A DNA stretch of 64,000 nucleotides from Hyphomicrobiales bacterium (GCA_930633495.1 CAKNFJ010000001.1:310001-374000), one strand, 5' to 3'. Counted from the first letter of the stretch, positions 27,278-36,360 are shown. A program made the numbers and translations. The notes: a model not told the origin generated them from the sequence alone.

Positions 27278-30200
27278 TCAATGGAAATCCCGCGACTTCG
27301 GCAGGATTCGCACATTGCGTGGATGGCGGTGGCGCGGCAGCGGCGGGTTCTTCAGCTCGTCGACCGGCATGGGGACTTCAGCGCGATGCGTGTCCGAGAG
27401 CGAGAGCAGATCGATCGAGCGATCGACGATGCGCTGGGCCATGAGATGGACGACGCCCTCGACGCTCTTCTGCACCCGGCCCTCGACCAGCATGAGCCGT
27501 GCGCCCATGACCTCGCGGCGGAAGCGCTCGAACAAGCGCGCCCAGATCACGACATTGGTGATGCCGGTCTCGTCCTCCAGCGTGACGAAGATGGCGTTGC
27601 CCTTGCCCGGCCGCTGGCGCACCAGCACGATCCCGGCCGTGCGGACGAAGGCCGCATCGGGCTTCGCCTCGGTCTCGGCGCAGCTCAGGATGCCCTCACG
27701 GCGGAAGCGCGGGCGCAAGAGCTGCATCGGATGCCCCTTCAGCGAGAGCCGCACCGTCTGATAGTCGGCGACGATATGCTCGGCCAGCGGCATGGTGGGC
27801 AGCGCCATGCTCCGTTCCGAACCCAGCTCGCGCGCCTTCGCCGCCTGGAACAACGGCAGAGCGGAATCGTCCGGCAAACGCCGCACGGCCCAGAGCGCCT
27901 CGCGGCGATCAAACCCGAGCGAGCGGAAGGCATCGGCATCGGCGAGCAGGCGCATGGCGCGCGCAGGGAGATTGGCGCGGCGCATCAGTTCCTCGACGTC
28001 GCGATAGGGGCCGCCTGCTTCCCGTTCCCGGGCGATGGCCTTGCCCCAATCCTCCCTGAAGCCATCGATCTGGCGGAAGCCGAGGCGGAGTGCGAAGGGG
28101 TGTTTCTTCACTCGTTCACATGTCGCGGCTTTTGATCCATGCGCCACATTTCGAACGGACACGCTGGAAGAACCCCTCTCCTGTAAGGAGAGGGGTAGGG
28201 GTGAGGTGTAGGCCCCTGGACCAGCGAAGTGCCGCCTTTCGGCTGCGCTGCGGTGAGGTCTCACCACATCGTCCAAGGGCCTACCCCTCACCCTGCCCTC
28301 TCCCTCCGGGAGAGGGTTCCCCGCGCTTTTCTTGGCAGGGTCATCATTACCGTCCCCGACCGTCTCCAGCCCGTTATCCCAAGCACTCAGATTCACATCG
28401 GCCGGTCTCGGTTCGACCCCACCATTCTCTTCCGCCTCCCGCACGATTTGGGCCGGAGCGTAGAAACCCATCGGCTGGGAATTCAGCAACGCACAGGCGA
28501 AAGCGGCCGGATGATGCTTCTTCAGATAGGAGGAGATGTAGACCAGCTTGGCAAAGGAAGCCGCGTGGCTCTCCGGGAAGCCGTAGCTGCCGAAGCCCCT
28601 GATCTGGTCGAAGCAGCGCTGGGCAAAATCGCGCTCATAGCCGCGCGCGACCATGCGCTCGACCATCATGTCCTGAAAATGATGGATGGTGCCGGCATTG
28701 CGGAAGGTCGCCATCGCCTTGCGCAGGCCGTTGGCTTCGATATCGGAGAATTTGGCGGCCACCATGGCGAGCTTCATGGCCTGCTCCTGAAAGAGCGGTA
28801 CGCCCTTGGTCTTGTTCAGGACTTCGAACAGCTCGTCCTTATCGCCCTTGCCGGGTGCGGGAGACGGATAGGTTACCTCCTCGATCCCCGCCCGCCGCTT
28901 CAGATAGGGATGGACCATGTTGCCCTGGATCGGGCCGGGGCGGACGATCGCAACCTGAATAACGAGATCGTAGAATTCGCGCGGCCTGAGCCGCGGCAGC
29001 ATGTTCATCTGCGCGCGGCTCTCGACCTGAAAGACGCCGAGCGACTTGCCCTCGCAGAGCATGTCGTAGGTCGCTGCGTCGCCATCCGTGAAATCGGCGA
29101 GCTGGTAAGGTTTTCCGCCATTGGCGGCGATCAGATCGAACGCCTTGCGAATGCAGGTCAGCATGCCCAGCGCGAGCACATCGACCTTCATCAGCTGAAG
29201 TTCGTCGATATCGTCGCGGTCCCATTCGATGAAGGTGCGGTCCTCCATCGCGGCGTTGCCGATCGGCACCGTCTCGTCGAGGCGCCCGCGCGACAGCACG
29301 AAGCCGCCGACATGCTGCGAGAGATGGCGCGGATAGCCCAATAGCCGGGTGGCGAAATCGACGGCGCGGCGGATCGTCGGATTGGTCGGATCGAGCCCGG
29401 CCTGGCGAACGCGGGCATCGCCGATCTCGCTGCCCCAGCTTCCCCAATTCGTATCGGCGATGCGGGCGGTAACGTCCTCGGTCAGGCCCAGCACCTTGCC
29501 GGCCTCGCGAATGGCGCTGCGCGGCCGGTAATGGATCACGGTGGCGGCGATACCGGCTCGTTCGCGGCCATATCGCCAATAAATCCACTGGATCACCTCC
29601 TCGCGCCGCTCATGCTCGAAATCAACGTCGATATCGGGCGGCTCCTTACGCTCGGTGGAAATGAAGCGCTCGAACAGCACGTCGTTATCGGCCGGATCGA
29701 CCGCGGTGATGCCGAGCACATAGCAGACGGCGGAATTGGCGGCCGAGCCGCGGCCCTGGCAGAGGATGCCCTTGCTCTCGGCGAATTCGACGATCTGCCG
29801 GATTGTCAGGAAATAGCGGGCGTATTCGAGCTTCCCGATCAGATCGAGCTCCTTCGCCAGCAGCTTCTCGACCTTCTCTGGAACGCCATCCGGATAGCGG
29901 ATCAGGCAGCAGCGGCGGACCAGCTCAACCAGCCAATCTTGATCCTTCCAGCCGGGCGGGATCGGCTCGTCGGGATATTCGTATTTCAGCTGGCCGAGAT
30001 CGAATTCGATGCGAGAGAAGAGGGCTTGCGTCTCGGCGATGGCCTCGGGCGCATCGCGGAAGAGGCGGACCATCTCCTGCGGCAGCTTGAGGTGGCGCTC
30101 GGCATTGGATTCAAGCAGGCGCCCGGCCCGCTCGATGGTGGTGCCCTCGCGGATGCAGGTCAGCACGTCCTGCAGGTCGCGCTGCGCGATGGAATCGTAG

Positions 30201-30901
30201 AGCGTGTCATTGGTCGCGATCAGCGGCGTGCGGGTCGCGGCAGCGATGGCCTTGAGCCGCGCGAGACGGCGGCGGTCATCGCCGCGACGGTGCATGCTGG
30301 CGGCGAGCCAGACCGCGCCGGGCGCGGCATCGTCGAGCCGGGCGAGGGTTTCGGAGAGTCCGTCGAGACTGCGGCCCGGCATCAGGATCAGCAGCAGGTC
30401 GCGGGCATCGTTGAGCAGATCGTCGAGGACGAGGTGGCATTCGCCCTTCTTCACGCCGTCCTTCAGGTTGCCGTGGCTAAGCAGGCGGCAAAGCCGGCCC
30501 CAGCCGGCGCGATTGGCCGGGTAGACGACGATGTCGGGCGTCCCGTCGGCGAAGACGAGGCGAGTGCCGGTCGCGAGCTTGAAGCGCTCCGCCTTCGCCT
30601 TCATCTGCGCGGGCGTGAAAGGCAAGGCGGCGAATTCAGGGTTCTCGACCCAGTAATATTCGCCGGGGCTGCCGCCTTCCCGGACCTTGTCGGGCGACGG
30701 CAAACCATCCTCCCGCAGATGCTTCAGCGCCGCCCAGGCGCGCACCACGCCGGCCACCGTATTGCGGTCGGCGATGCCGATGCCGGCATATCCGAGCAGC
30801 AGGGCCGTCAGCACCATATGCGGCCCAGGCGAAGCGCCGCGCAGGAAGGAAAAATGCGAAGCCGCAACGGGTTCGGCAAAGGGGTTCGCAATCCGATTCA
30901 T
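27278..30901 (-). CDS. dnaE2: Error-prone DNA polymerase DnaE2 with in-frame repeat insertion
   Basis: A 1,207-residue C-family polymerase; relatives are usually about 1,050-1,150 residues. The PHP domain opens with FSFLRGASPGPHMVL and GIADRNTVAGVVRA; the palm has PPDIDVDFEHERREEV near residue 420; later come QVESRAQMNMLPRL, VSRG/HVGGFVLSRG and the C-terminal OB fold (RPGKGNAIFVTLEDETG). Between VNLSAWDNGLE and HPFALRLGFRQIDGFRE, where family members are contiguous or nearly so, about 80 extra residues occur; residues about 862-911 are encoded by a palindromic repeat (28171-28318) and look unnatural (SPLPLSLQERG, NPLPEGEGRVRG). The frame stays open, so the protein may still be functional. It starts in an ATGA overlap with imuB and belongs to the SOS cassette. 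Confidence 0.93.
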   Translation of the reverse strand: MNRIANPFAEPVAASHFSFLRGASPGPHMVLTALLLGYAGIGIADRNTVAGVVRAWAALKHLREDGLPSPDKVREGGSPGEYYWVENPEFAALPFTPAQMKAKAERFKLATGTRLVFADGTPDIVVYPANRAGWGRLCRLLSHGNLKDGVKKGECHLVLDDLLNDARDLLLILMPGRSLDGLSETLARLDDAAPGAVWLAASMHRRGDDRRRLARLKAIAAATRTPLIATNDTLYDSIAQRDLQDVLTCIREGTTIERAGRLLESNAERHLKLPQEMVRLFRDAPEAIAETQALFSRIEFDLGQLKYEYPDEPIPPGWKDQDWLVELVRRCCLIRYPDGVPEKVEKLLAKELDLIGKLEYARYFLTIRQIVEFAESKGILCQGRGSAANSAVCYVLGITAVDPADNDVLFERFISTERKEPPDIDVDFEHERREEVIQWIYWRYGRERAGIAATVIHYRPRSAIREAGKVLGLTEDVTARIADTNWGSWGSEIGDARVRQAGLDPTNPTIRRAVDFATRLLGYPRHLSQHVGGFVLSRGRLDETVPIGNAAMEDRTFIEWDRDDIDELQLMKVDVLALGMLTCIRKAFDLIAANGGKPYQLADFTDGDAATYDMLCEGKSLGVFQVESRAQMNMLPRLRPREFYDLVIQVAIVRPGPIQGNMVHPYLKRRAGIEEVTYPSPAPGKGDKDELFEVLNKTKGVPLFQEQAMKLAMVAAKFSDIEANGLRKAMATFRNAGTIHHFQDMMVERMVARGYERDFAQRCFDQIRGFGSYGFPESHAASFAKLVYISSYLKKHHPAAFACALLNSQPMGFYAPAQIVREAEENGGVEPRPADVNLSAWDNGLETVGDGNDDPAKKSAGNPLPEGEGRVRGRPLDDVVRPHRSAAERRHFAGPGAYTSPLPLSLQERGSSSVSVRNVAHGSKAATCERVKKHPFALRLGFRQIDGFREDWGKAIAREREAGGPYRDVEELMRRANLPARAMRLLADADAFRSLGFDRREALWAVRRLPDDSALPLFQAAKARELGSERSMALPTMPLAEHIVADYQTVRLSLKGHPMQLLRPRFRREGILSCAETEAKPDAAFVRTAGIVLVRQRPGKGNAIFVTLEDETGITNVVIWARLFERFRREVMGARLMLVEGRVQKSVEGVVHLMAQRIVDRSIDLLSLSDTHRAEVPMPVDELKNPPLPRHRHPRNVRILPKSRDFH
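28171..28318. repeat. Composite palindromic repeat inside dnaE2
   Basis: The left arm AACCCCTCTCCTGTAAGGAG... and the right arm ending ...CTCCGGGAGAGGGTT are inverted relatives (each with its own small hairpin and then a GGGGTGAGGTGTAGGCCC-like stretch). Bases 28171-28222 match the reverse complement of 15395-15446 with one mismatch in 52. Here the element is translated in frame within the polymerase gene. Confidence 0.88.
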
Positions 30902-32445
30902 GCGAAGAGCCCGTGTAGGAACCAGCGCGGCGGAGCGCTATCGGCTTCGTAGAAACCGGCCCGATAGAGCCAGAAGCGGCGCCCTTGCGCATCCTCGACC
31001 CGGTAATAGTCGCGCATTGGCTCGTCGCTGCCGTCGCGCCACCATTCAGGTGCGATGCGCTCGGGGCCTTCGGCGCGAGCGACGTCATGGGTGAGGCGGC
31101 GCCAGCGGAAGCGGATCGGCGGTCCATCAGGCACTTCCGCGATGGCCTCGACCGGCTGCGGCGGCTCGAAGAGCTGGAGCGGGCGGGCTGGCGGTTCCTG
31201 CGGCTCGGGTGCAGACCATGCCACCTCCGGCAGCGGCGCGGCGGCCGAGAGCGCCTTGGCGGCGCGGACGGGGTGATGCGTGTCCTGCGCTGCGAAGCGC
31301 AGTACCCGGTCGCGGCCGAAGCGGGTGACGAGCCGATCGACCAGATCCGCCACCGCCTCCTGCTCGACCGCGCGGCCGTCGAGGCTGTGCTGGGGCGTGT
31401 CGAGCGGCTCGCAAAGCGGTACGGCGAGCTTGATCGCGTCGAAGCCGAAGCCGGGATCGAGCGGATCGGCCAGGGTCTCGATGCGCTCGCGATAGAGCCG
31501 GAGTAGCGCCGCAGAGTCGCGCGAGGGCCTGCCAGTCTCGATGGCGAGGCGCCGCACGGCACCGTCACTGCGGAAGAAGCCGATCTCGAAGACGCGCCCG
31601 CCTTGCCCGCGCGCCTCCAGCACGCGGGCCGCCTCCCCGATCAGCCGGACGACCACCGCCTCGAGGCTCACTGTGTCGGCGAATGGTTCGGCGAAATGGC
31701 GCTCGACCACGCAGTCCGGCGGCGGGCGCAGCGGCGTGATGCGCCGGTCCTCCTGGCCGAGGATGCGCCGGAGCTTGACCGCCAGCGCCTCCCCGAAACG
31801 CGCCGAAAGCGTCTCCGAGGGGCGCTCCGCGAGATGATCGAGCGTCTTGAGGCCGGCGCGGGAGAGCGCGATCACGGTCTCGGCATCGGTGTCCAGCGCG
31901 GCGACCGGCAGCGGACGCAACAGCGCTTCCTCCTGCCCCGGTGGGATGATGCCGCCGCGGCCATGACGGGCGCAGGCGCGGGCGGCGTCAGGCGTGCCGG
32001 CGATGGCGGCTCTCAGGCGCCTCAGGCCGATGCGCTGCATGGAGCGCCCAGCCAGCATCCCAAGCCCCGCCTCGCCGCCGAAAAGATGGGCACAGCCGGT
32101 GATGTCGAGCATCAGGCCATGGGGCTCGTCGAGCGCGACCAGTGGGGTGAAACGGTCGCAGAACCCGGCGAGCGCTTCGAGGAATTCGCGATCTGCCTGC
32201 GGCTCGGCCTCCTGCGCGACGAGATCGGGAATGCGGGCGCGGGCATCGGCCAGCGTCATCCCGCGCGTCAGGCCGAGATCGACGGCGCGCTGGTCGCAAT
32301 CGACGAGGCGCAGCGCATTGCCCTGCATCTCGATCAGCCCATGCGGCCTCTCAGCCGGCGCGCCGGAGGCCGGAATCACGCCCGTCCGCCGCAACCTGTC
32401 CGTCGCCAGGAAGGGGAACCAGAGGGCGAGATAGCGGCGCGGCAT
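30898..32445 (-). CDS. imuB: ImuB, catalytically inactive Y-family polymerase homologue
   Basis: A protein of about 515 residues. The start MPRRYLALWFPFLATDRLRR is the family N-terminus; a longer frame of 35 codons is not used. ImuB resembles Y-family polymerases (little-finger and palm remnants: PHGLMLDITGCAHLFGGEAGL; RHGRGGIIPPGQE; GLKTLDHLAERPSETLSARFG) but lacks the acidic catalytic set and instead bridges DnaE2 to the sliding clamp. ARPLQLFEPP near residue 405 is a plausible beta-clamp-binding motif. Its start lies 95 bases inside the imuA reading frame, and its stop overlaps dnaE2 (ATGA), so the three proteins are translationally linked. Confidence 0.92.
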   Translation of the reverse strand: MPRRYLALWFPFLATDRLRRTGVIPASGAPAERPHGLIEMQGNALRLVDCDQRAVDLGLTRGMTLADARARIPDLVAQEAEPQADREFLEALAGFCDRFTPLVALDEPHGLMLDITGCAHLFGGEAGLGMLAGRSMQRIGLRRLRAAIAGTPDAARACARHGRGGIIPPGQEEALLRPLPVAALDTDAETVIALSRAGLKTLDHLAERPSETLSARFGEALAVKLRRILGQEDRRITPLRPPPDCVVERHFAEPFADTVSLEAVVVRLIGEAARVLEARGQGGRVFEIGFFRSDGAVRRLAIETGRPSRDSAALLRLYRERIETLADPLDPGFGFDAIKLAVPLCEPLDTPQHSLDGRAVEQEAVADLVDRLVTRFGRDRVLRFAAQDTHHPVRAAKALSAAAPLPEVAWSAPEPQEPPARPLQLFEPPQPVEAIAEVPDGPPIRFRWRRLTHDVARAEGPERIAPEWWRDGSDEPMRDYYRVEDAQGRRFWLYRAGFYEADSAPPRWFLHGLFA

Positions 32446-33217
32446 GGTCTGTATGGGAAGCCAGTCTGTCGGATCGGTCAAAAAGGCTGCGTTCCGCGAA
32501 AGATCGTCGGTCACGGTCCCACTCCACACGCCACTCACGCTCCGCCGCACCGCCGCGTTGGCGCAGCAATCTCAGGGAAAAGGCCGGGGCGCCCGGGGCA
32601 TTCGCCTCCAACGCCCGCGAGGCGAGCGCCCGGACCTGCCAGCGCGTGCGGGCCGCGCTCGGCGCCTGCGCCGCCGCGACGCGCAGCAGCAGGACCGGCA
32701 CGCCCGAGCCTTCCGCCGCCAGGGCGAGACGACGGCTCGCCGTCAGATCGAAGGAGCGCGCCTCGCCCCAGGGCTCGATCAGCACGGCGCCCAGCGCCGG
32801 GCAGCGCGCCGCCTCGGCGCCGGCCCGCAGCACGCCCTCGCCGTCGCGCGCCCGCACCAGCAGGAGGCGAGACGGGTCGAGGCCGAGCTCGTTCAGGCCC
32901 GGCGCATGCAGCCGCCCGGCCTCGGCATCGACGAAATCTTGCCGTGCCCAGAGGATCGGCCGTTCGGCGGCCTTTTCCTCCGCCTGCCCTGCCCGCAGGG
33001 CGAGCCCCAGCGCAAAGCCGGTCGCGGCGGAAAGATCGGCAACCTCGGCGGCATAGATCTCATGTAGCGCCGCGCGTGCCAGGCCGCCATTCAGCGTCTC
33101 GTCCAGTGAGGCCACTCCCAAGCCGATCCGCCGGCCCAAGGCCGGGCTGCTCCGCAAGGCCATCTCGGCGTGGCTGCGGAGCAGATCGGATAGGGTCGGG
33201 GCGGCGGCTGCGGTCAT
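32351..33217 (-). CDS. imuA: ImuA, SOS mutasome accessory protein
   Basis: A protein of about 288 residues related to RecA/SulA-like proteins. Landmarks are RRIGLGVASLDETLNGGLARAALHEIYA (its ends RRIGLG and LHEIYA), ATGFALGLALRA, RPILWARQDF, GLDPSRLLLVRARD and, at the end, EREWRVEWDRDRRSF and HAAPLSRPLVPLPGD. The Walker A lysine of true RecA is not present. The start MTAAAAPTLSDLLRS was chosen over an upstream ATG whose extension is arginine-rich and would overlap the LexA box. A LexA box lies 16 bases upstream of this ATG, so the cassette imuA-imuB-dnaE2 is damage-inducible. Confidence 0.92.
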   Translation of the reverse strand: MTAAAAPTLSDLLRSHAEMALRSSPALGRRIGLGVASLDETLNGGLARAALHEIYAAEVADLSAATGFALGLALRAGQAEEKAAERPILWARQDFVDAEAGRLHAPGLNELGLDPSRLLLVRARDGEGVLRAGAEAARCPALGAVLIEPWGEARSFDLTASRRLALAAEGSGVPVLLLRVAAAQAPSAARTRWQVRALASRALEANAPGAPAFSLRLLRQRGGAAEREWRVEWDRDRRSFAERSLFDRSDRLASHTDHAAPLSRPLVPLPGDGQVAADGRDSGLRRAG

Positions 33218-33232
33218 GGCAATGCAATTTTT

Positions 33233-33247
33233 GTTCTCTATTTGTTC
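33233..33247 (-). promoter_or_regulatory. LexA (SOS) box
   Basis: GTTC-TCTATTT-GTTC is a perfect match to the alphaproteobacterial LexA consensus GTTC-N7-GTTC, here read as GAAC-N7-GAAC on the transcribed strand, directly upstream of imuA. The surrounding bases are AT-rich as expected for a promoter. Confidence 0.85.
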
Positions 33248-33410
33248 TTTATAGAGCGGTCTTCGGCGGAAGGCGAGTCGAGTCTTGCCCGATCCGTTTG
33301 CCGGGCCAGGCCCGCAGCCTGCCACGGAAGGGCGACCGCGGCTCCAGAAACGTCATCCGCGGCAACCGTCCACAAGACCAAGATCATGCTGAGTTTTGAC
33401 GGAACCCTTT

Positions 33411-33545
33411 CGTCATTCCAGGCTTCGCGTCAGCGAAGATCCGGCCCCCGGAACCGACGCCTTCCCAGAAAAGCGCGCCCCTGGCGCCTGCCCGGCAAAG
33501 CGCATCGGTTCCGGGCTCGCGCCTCGGGCGCGCCCCGGAATGACG
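33411..33545. repeat. REP-like palindromic element
   Basis: CGTCATTCCAGGCTTCGCG at one end faces CGCCCCGGAATGACG at the other, with inner palindromic parts around GGTTCCGGGCTCGCGCCT. It occupies much of the 433 bases between imuA and the cardiolipin synthase start; nothing coding was seen in that spacer. Confidence 0.6.
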
Positions 33546-33581
33546 GCGCGCTTCCGTGTGAAACCAGCGGGCGCTAGGCTT

Positions 33582-33640
33582 TTGTTTTACCCCATTTTCC
33601 TCTCGCGAAACGGTATCCACTTCGCTCGAAAATGCTCTAG
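33582..33640 (-). repeat. Dispersed intergenic repeat, copy 2
   Basis: Reverse complement of the repeat at 2601-2659: thirty identical bases (33611-33640), then the diverged part with TTCGCG, AAAATG and TAAAACAA. It ends 10 bases before the start codon of the cardiolipin synthase gene. Confidence 0.8.
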
Positions 33641-33650
33641 CTTCGCGAGC

Positions 33651-35096
33651 ATGTGGGGGATTCTCCAAGCCTATTGGCCGCATATCCTCGCCGTCATCTC
33701 GATCGTGACGGCGACGATCACCAGCGCCCATGCGGTGATGACGAAGGACGAGGTGCGCGCCGCGATCGGCTGGGTCGGCGTCATCATCCTGTCGCCGATC
33801 ATCGGGCCGCTGCTCTACGCCATCGCCGGCGTGAACCGCATCCGCCGCGCCTCGCTGCTCGCGCAGCGCGCCGGCCATGGCAAGGCGGGAACGCGGATCC
33901 ACGCCAGCAACAAGGCGGTCGGCGCGCGGTTCGGGCAGCGCTTCGCGGCCCTCAAGACGCTGGGCGACCGCGTCGTCCACCACCCCCTGACCACCGGAAA
34001 CCGCATCGAGACGCTGCGGACCGGGGACGAGGCCTATGGCGCCATGCTCGTCGCCATCGCGGCGGCGGAGCGCAGCATCATTCTCGAAAGCTACATCTTC
34101 GATCGCGACCCGATCGGACTGCGCATCGCCGACGCGCTGATCGCCGCTCATCGCCGCGGCGTTGCGGTGCGGGTGCTGATCGATGCGGTCGGCGCCCGCT
34201 ATTCGGTGCCCAGCATCGCCGGCCATCTGCGCGAGGGCGGCGTCGCCGTCGACGTGTTCAACGGCAACATCATCATGGGCCTGAGGCTGCCCTACGCCAA
34301 TCTGCGGACGCACCGGAAGATCATCGTCGTCGACGGAACGGTCGCCTTCATGGGCGGCATGAACATCCGCCAGGGCTTCACCCGCGAGTTCGCCGGCGAA
34401 AGCTTCGCCCACGATACGCATTTCCGCCTGACCGGCCCCGTCATCGCCGATCTCTTCACGGTCGCGGCCGAAGACTGGCGCTTCGCCTCGGGGGAGGCGC
34501 TCACGGGCCCGGCCTGGGAGATTCCTCCCTCGACCTCCGGCGAGTTTCCGGCTCTGGTGCGCGCCGTTCCCTCGGGGCCGGACAGCTATCTGGAGACCAA
34601 TCACAAGCTCTTGATGGGTGCGCTCTCCGTCGCGCGGCGCTCGGTCAGGATCATGTCGCCCTATTTCCTGCCGGACCAGGAACTGATCAGCGCCATCGTC
34701 ACGGCCGGACGGCGCGGCGTGGACATCGACATCGTCGTGCCCTCCGTCAACAATCTGGTGCTGGTCGACCGGGCGATGACCGCGCAATTCGACCAGCTTC
34801 TGAAGAATTATTGCCGCATCTGGCGCTCGACCGGGCCGTTCGACCACTCCAAGCTCTTCGTCGTCGACGGTTGCTGGGCCTATGTCGGCTCCTCCAATCT
34901 CGATCCGCGCTCGCTGCGCCTCAACTTCGAGATCGACATCGAGGTGCTCGACCATGAATTCGCCGGCGGAATCGCGGCGCGCGTCGAGGCGGTGATGGCG
35001 CAGGCGACGCCGGTCACGCTTGCCGGCCTGCGCGCACGGCCCTATGTCATGCGTCTGATGGACAGGCTGATCTGGCTCGGCTCGCCCTATCTTTAG
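33651..35096 (+). CDS. cls: Cardiolipin synthase (phospholipase D family)
   Basis: A 481-residue inner-membrane enzyme that condenses two phosphatidylglycerol molecules (or an equivalent donor pair). Two N-terminal membrane segments (about 8-27 and 38-60) form the PLDc_N region, followed by two HKD motifs: HRKIIVVDGTVAFMGGMN (about residues 222-239) and HSKLFVVDGCWAYVGSSN (about 399-416). The ATG at 33651 was chosen; the frame further upstream translates the REP-like element and the dispersed repeat and is not credible. It is followed after 89 bases by an EEP-family gene, an arrangement also seen for clsB-ybhP in Escherichia coli. Confidence 0.93.
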   Translation: MWGILQAYWPHILAVISIVTATITSAHAVMTKDEVRAAIGWVGVIILSPIIGPLLYAIAGVNRIRRASLLAQRAGHGKAGTRIHASNKAVGARFGQRFAALKTLGDRVVHHPLTTGNRIETLRTGDEAYGAMLVAIAAAERSIILESYIFDRDPIGLRIADALIAAHRRGVAVRVLIDAVGARYSVPSIAGHLREGGVAVDVFNGNIIMGLRLPYANLRTHRKIIVVDGTVAFMGGMNIRQGFTREFAGESFAHDTHFRLTGPVIADLFTVAAEDWRFASGEALTGPAWEIPPSTSGEFPALVRAVPSGPDSYLETNHKLLMGALSVARRSVRIMSPYFLPDQELISAIVTAGRRGVDIDIVVPSVNNLVLVDRAMTAQFDQLLKNYCRIWRSTGPFDHSKLFVVDGCWAYVGSSNLDPRSLRLNFEIDIEVLDHEFAGGIAARVEAVMAQATPVTLAGLRARPYVMRLMDRLIWLGSPYL

Positions 35097-35185
35097 AACC
35101 GGCCCGGTCACATCTCTGACGCCATGGATCTCCAAGCTCCGGCCCGCTCGAGTCGAGCGCGTCCGAGGCTGCAACCGGCAGAGCG

Positions 35186-36229
35186 ATGCAGAAGAAGAGT
35201 CCGAGTCTGCGCAGCAGCATCATCGCCTCGCTCCGCCAGCGGAAGAGCCGCAACGAAGCGGCCGGGCATGGGCTGGGCGAACGGCCGACCGGCACGCTGA
35301 TCGCCTCCTATAACGTTCACAAATGCGTCGGCGTCGACGGCCGTTTCGACCCCAGCCGCATCGCGCAGGTGATCCGCGAAATCGCTCCCGACGTCATCGC
35401 CCTGCAGGAAGCCGACAAGCGCTTCGGCGCCCGCCACGGCCTGCTCGACCTCGCCAGGCTGAAGGACGAAACGGGCCTCGTTCCGGTTCCCGTCGCCAGC
35501 GCCAACGCGGCCGCCCATGGCTGGCACGGCAATGTCGTGCTGTTTCGCCAGGGGCTGGTGCGCGATGTCCATCAGGTCTCGCTGCCCGGGCTCGAGCCTC
35601 GCGGCGCACTGGTCGTCGATCTCGATCTGGAAGGCGGCGCGGAACTGCGCATCGTCGCCGCGCATCTCGGCCTGCTGCGCCGCTCCCGCTCGCAGCAGAC
35701 GCGCATGCTGCTCGACGTGATGCGAAACCGGGACGAGCGCCCCACCCTCCTGCTCGGCGACCTCAACGAATGGCGGCTCGGCCACCGTTCGGCCCTGAAG
35801 GAGCTCGGCCCGGCCTTCGGCGCACTGCCGATGCCCGTGCCCAGCTTTCCATCCGGCCTGCCTCTGCTGGCACTCGACCGGATCATCGCCAATCGCCCCG
35901 AAATGCTGTCCGAGGTCACCGTCCACGATACGCCGCTGGCGCGCGTCGCCTCCGACCACCTCCCGATCAAGGCTTTTCTCGCCCCGAGCCTCGCAGAGCT
36001 CTCCCTGCCCGCCGACACGGCAGACGATCACGCCAACGGCAAGGCCGCCGACGTCATCGGTTTTCGCAATGGCGCAACGCAGATCGGCTCCGAAGAATTG
36101 TCCCTACCGCTCTCGGCGCTCCCGGACGGGAGCGAGCGCAGCAACCGCGAGCTCGTCAGGAGAGCTGGCGCGCGCCTGAAACGGGCCGTGCAACGGACGC
36201 TGCGGCGGCCGGACGCTCCGCCTCGCTGA
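35186..36229 (+). CDS. Endonuclease/exonuclease/phosphatase family protein
   Basis: A 347-residue cytoplasmic-looking protein with the EEP (DNase I-like) fold from about residue 35 to 260: IASYNVHKCVGVDGRFD (Asn), DVIALQEAD (metal-binding Glu), VVAAHLGLLRRSR (catalytic His), LLGDLNEW (Asp/Asn) and the terminal ASDHLPI (Asp/His pair). All catalytic positions are present. The C-terminal 75 residues are low in order and basic (RRAGARLKRAVQRTLRRP). Position directly behind cls parallels E. coli YbhP, so a phosphodiesterase or phosphatase role in membrane lipid metabolism is plausible, but a nuclease cannot be excluded. Confidence 0.88.
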   Translation: MQKKSPSLRSSIIASLRQRKSRNEAAGHGLGERPTGTLIASYNVHKCVGVDGRFDPSRIAQVIREIAPDVIALQEADKRFGARHGLLDLARLKDETGLVPVPVASANAAAHGWHGNVVLFRQGLVRDVHQVSLPGLEPRGALVVDLDLEGGAELRIVAAHLGLLRRSRSQQTRMLLDVMRNRDERPTLLLGDLNEWRLGHRSALKELGPAFGALPMPVPSFPSGLPLLALDRIIANRPEMLSEVTVHDTPLARVASDHLPIKAFLAPSLAELSLPADTADDHANGKAADVIGFRNGATQIGSEELSLPLSALPDGSERSNRELVRRAGARLKRAVQRTLRRPDAPPR

Positions 36230-36360
36230 GGCCTCCGCTTTCCCGCGGCCCAGCGTCATGGCGTCCATGCGCTGCGACGCTGGCACGCCATGGCGGCGCG
36301 GGGACCTACATCCAGGGACCTGCATCTAAAGATTTGCTCAGCCCCCAAGGCTTCTTTATC

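Noticed and set aside
27278..30901. dnaE2 as a pseudogene because of the repeat insertion
   Set aside because: The frame is uninterrupted through and after the insertion, and the C-terminal domains are intact; function may be altered but the gene is not obviously broken.
33396..33650. N-terminal extension of the cardiolipin synthase frame
   Set aside because: The extension translates a REP-like element and a dispersed repeat; the family N-terminus starts at the ATG at 33651.
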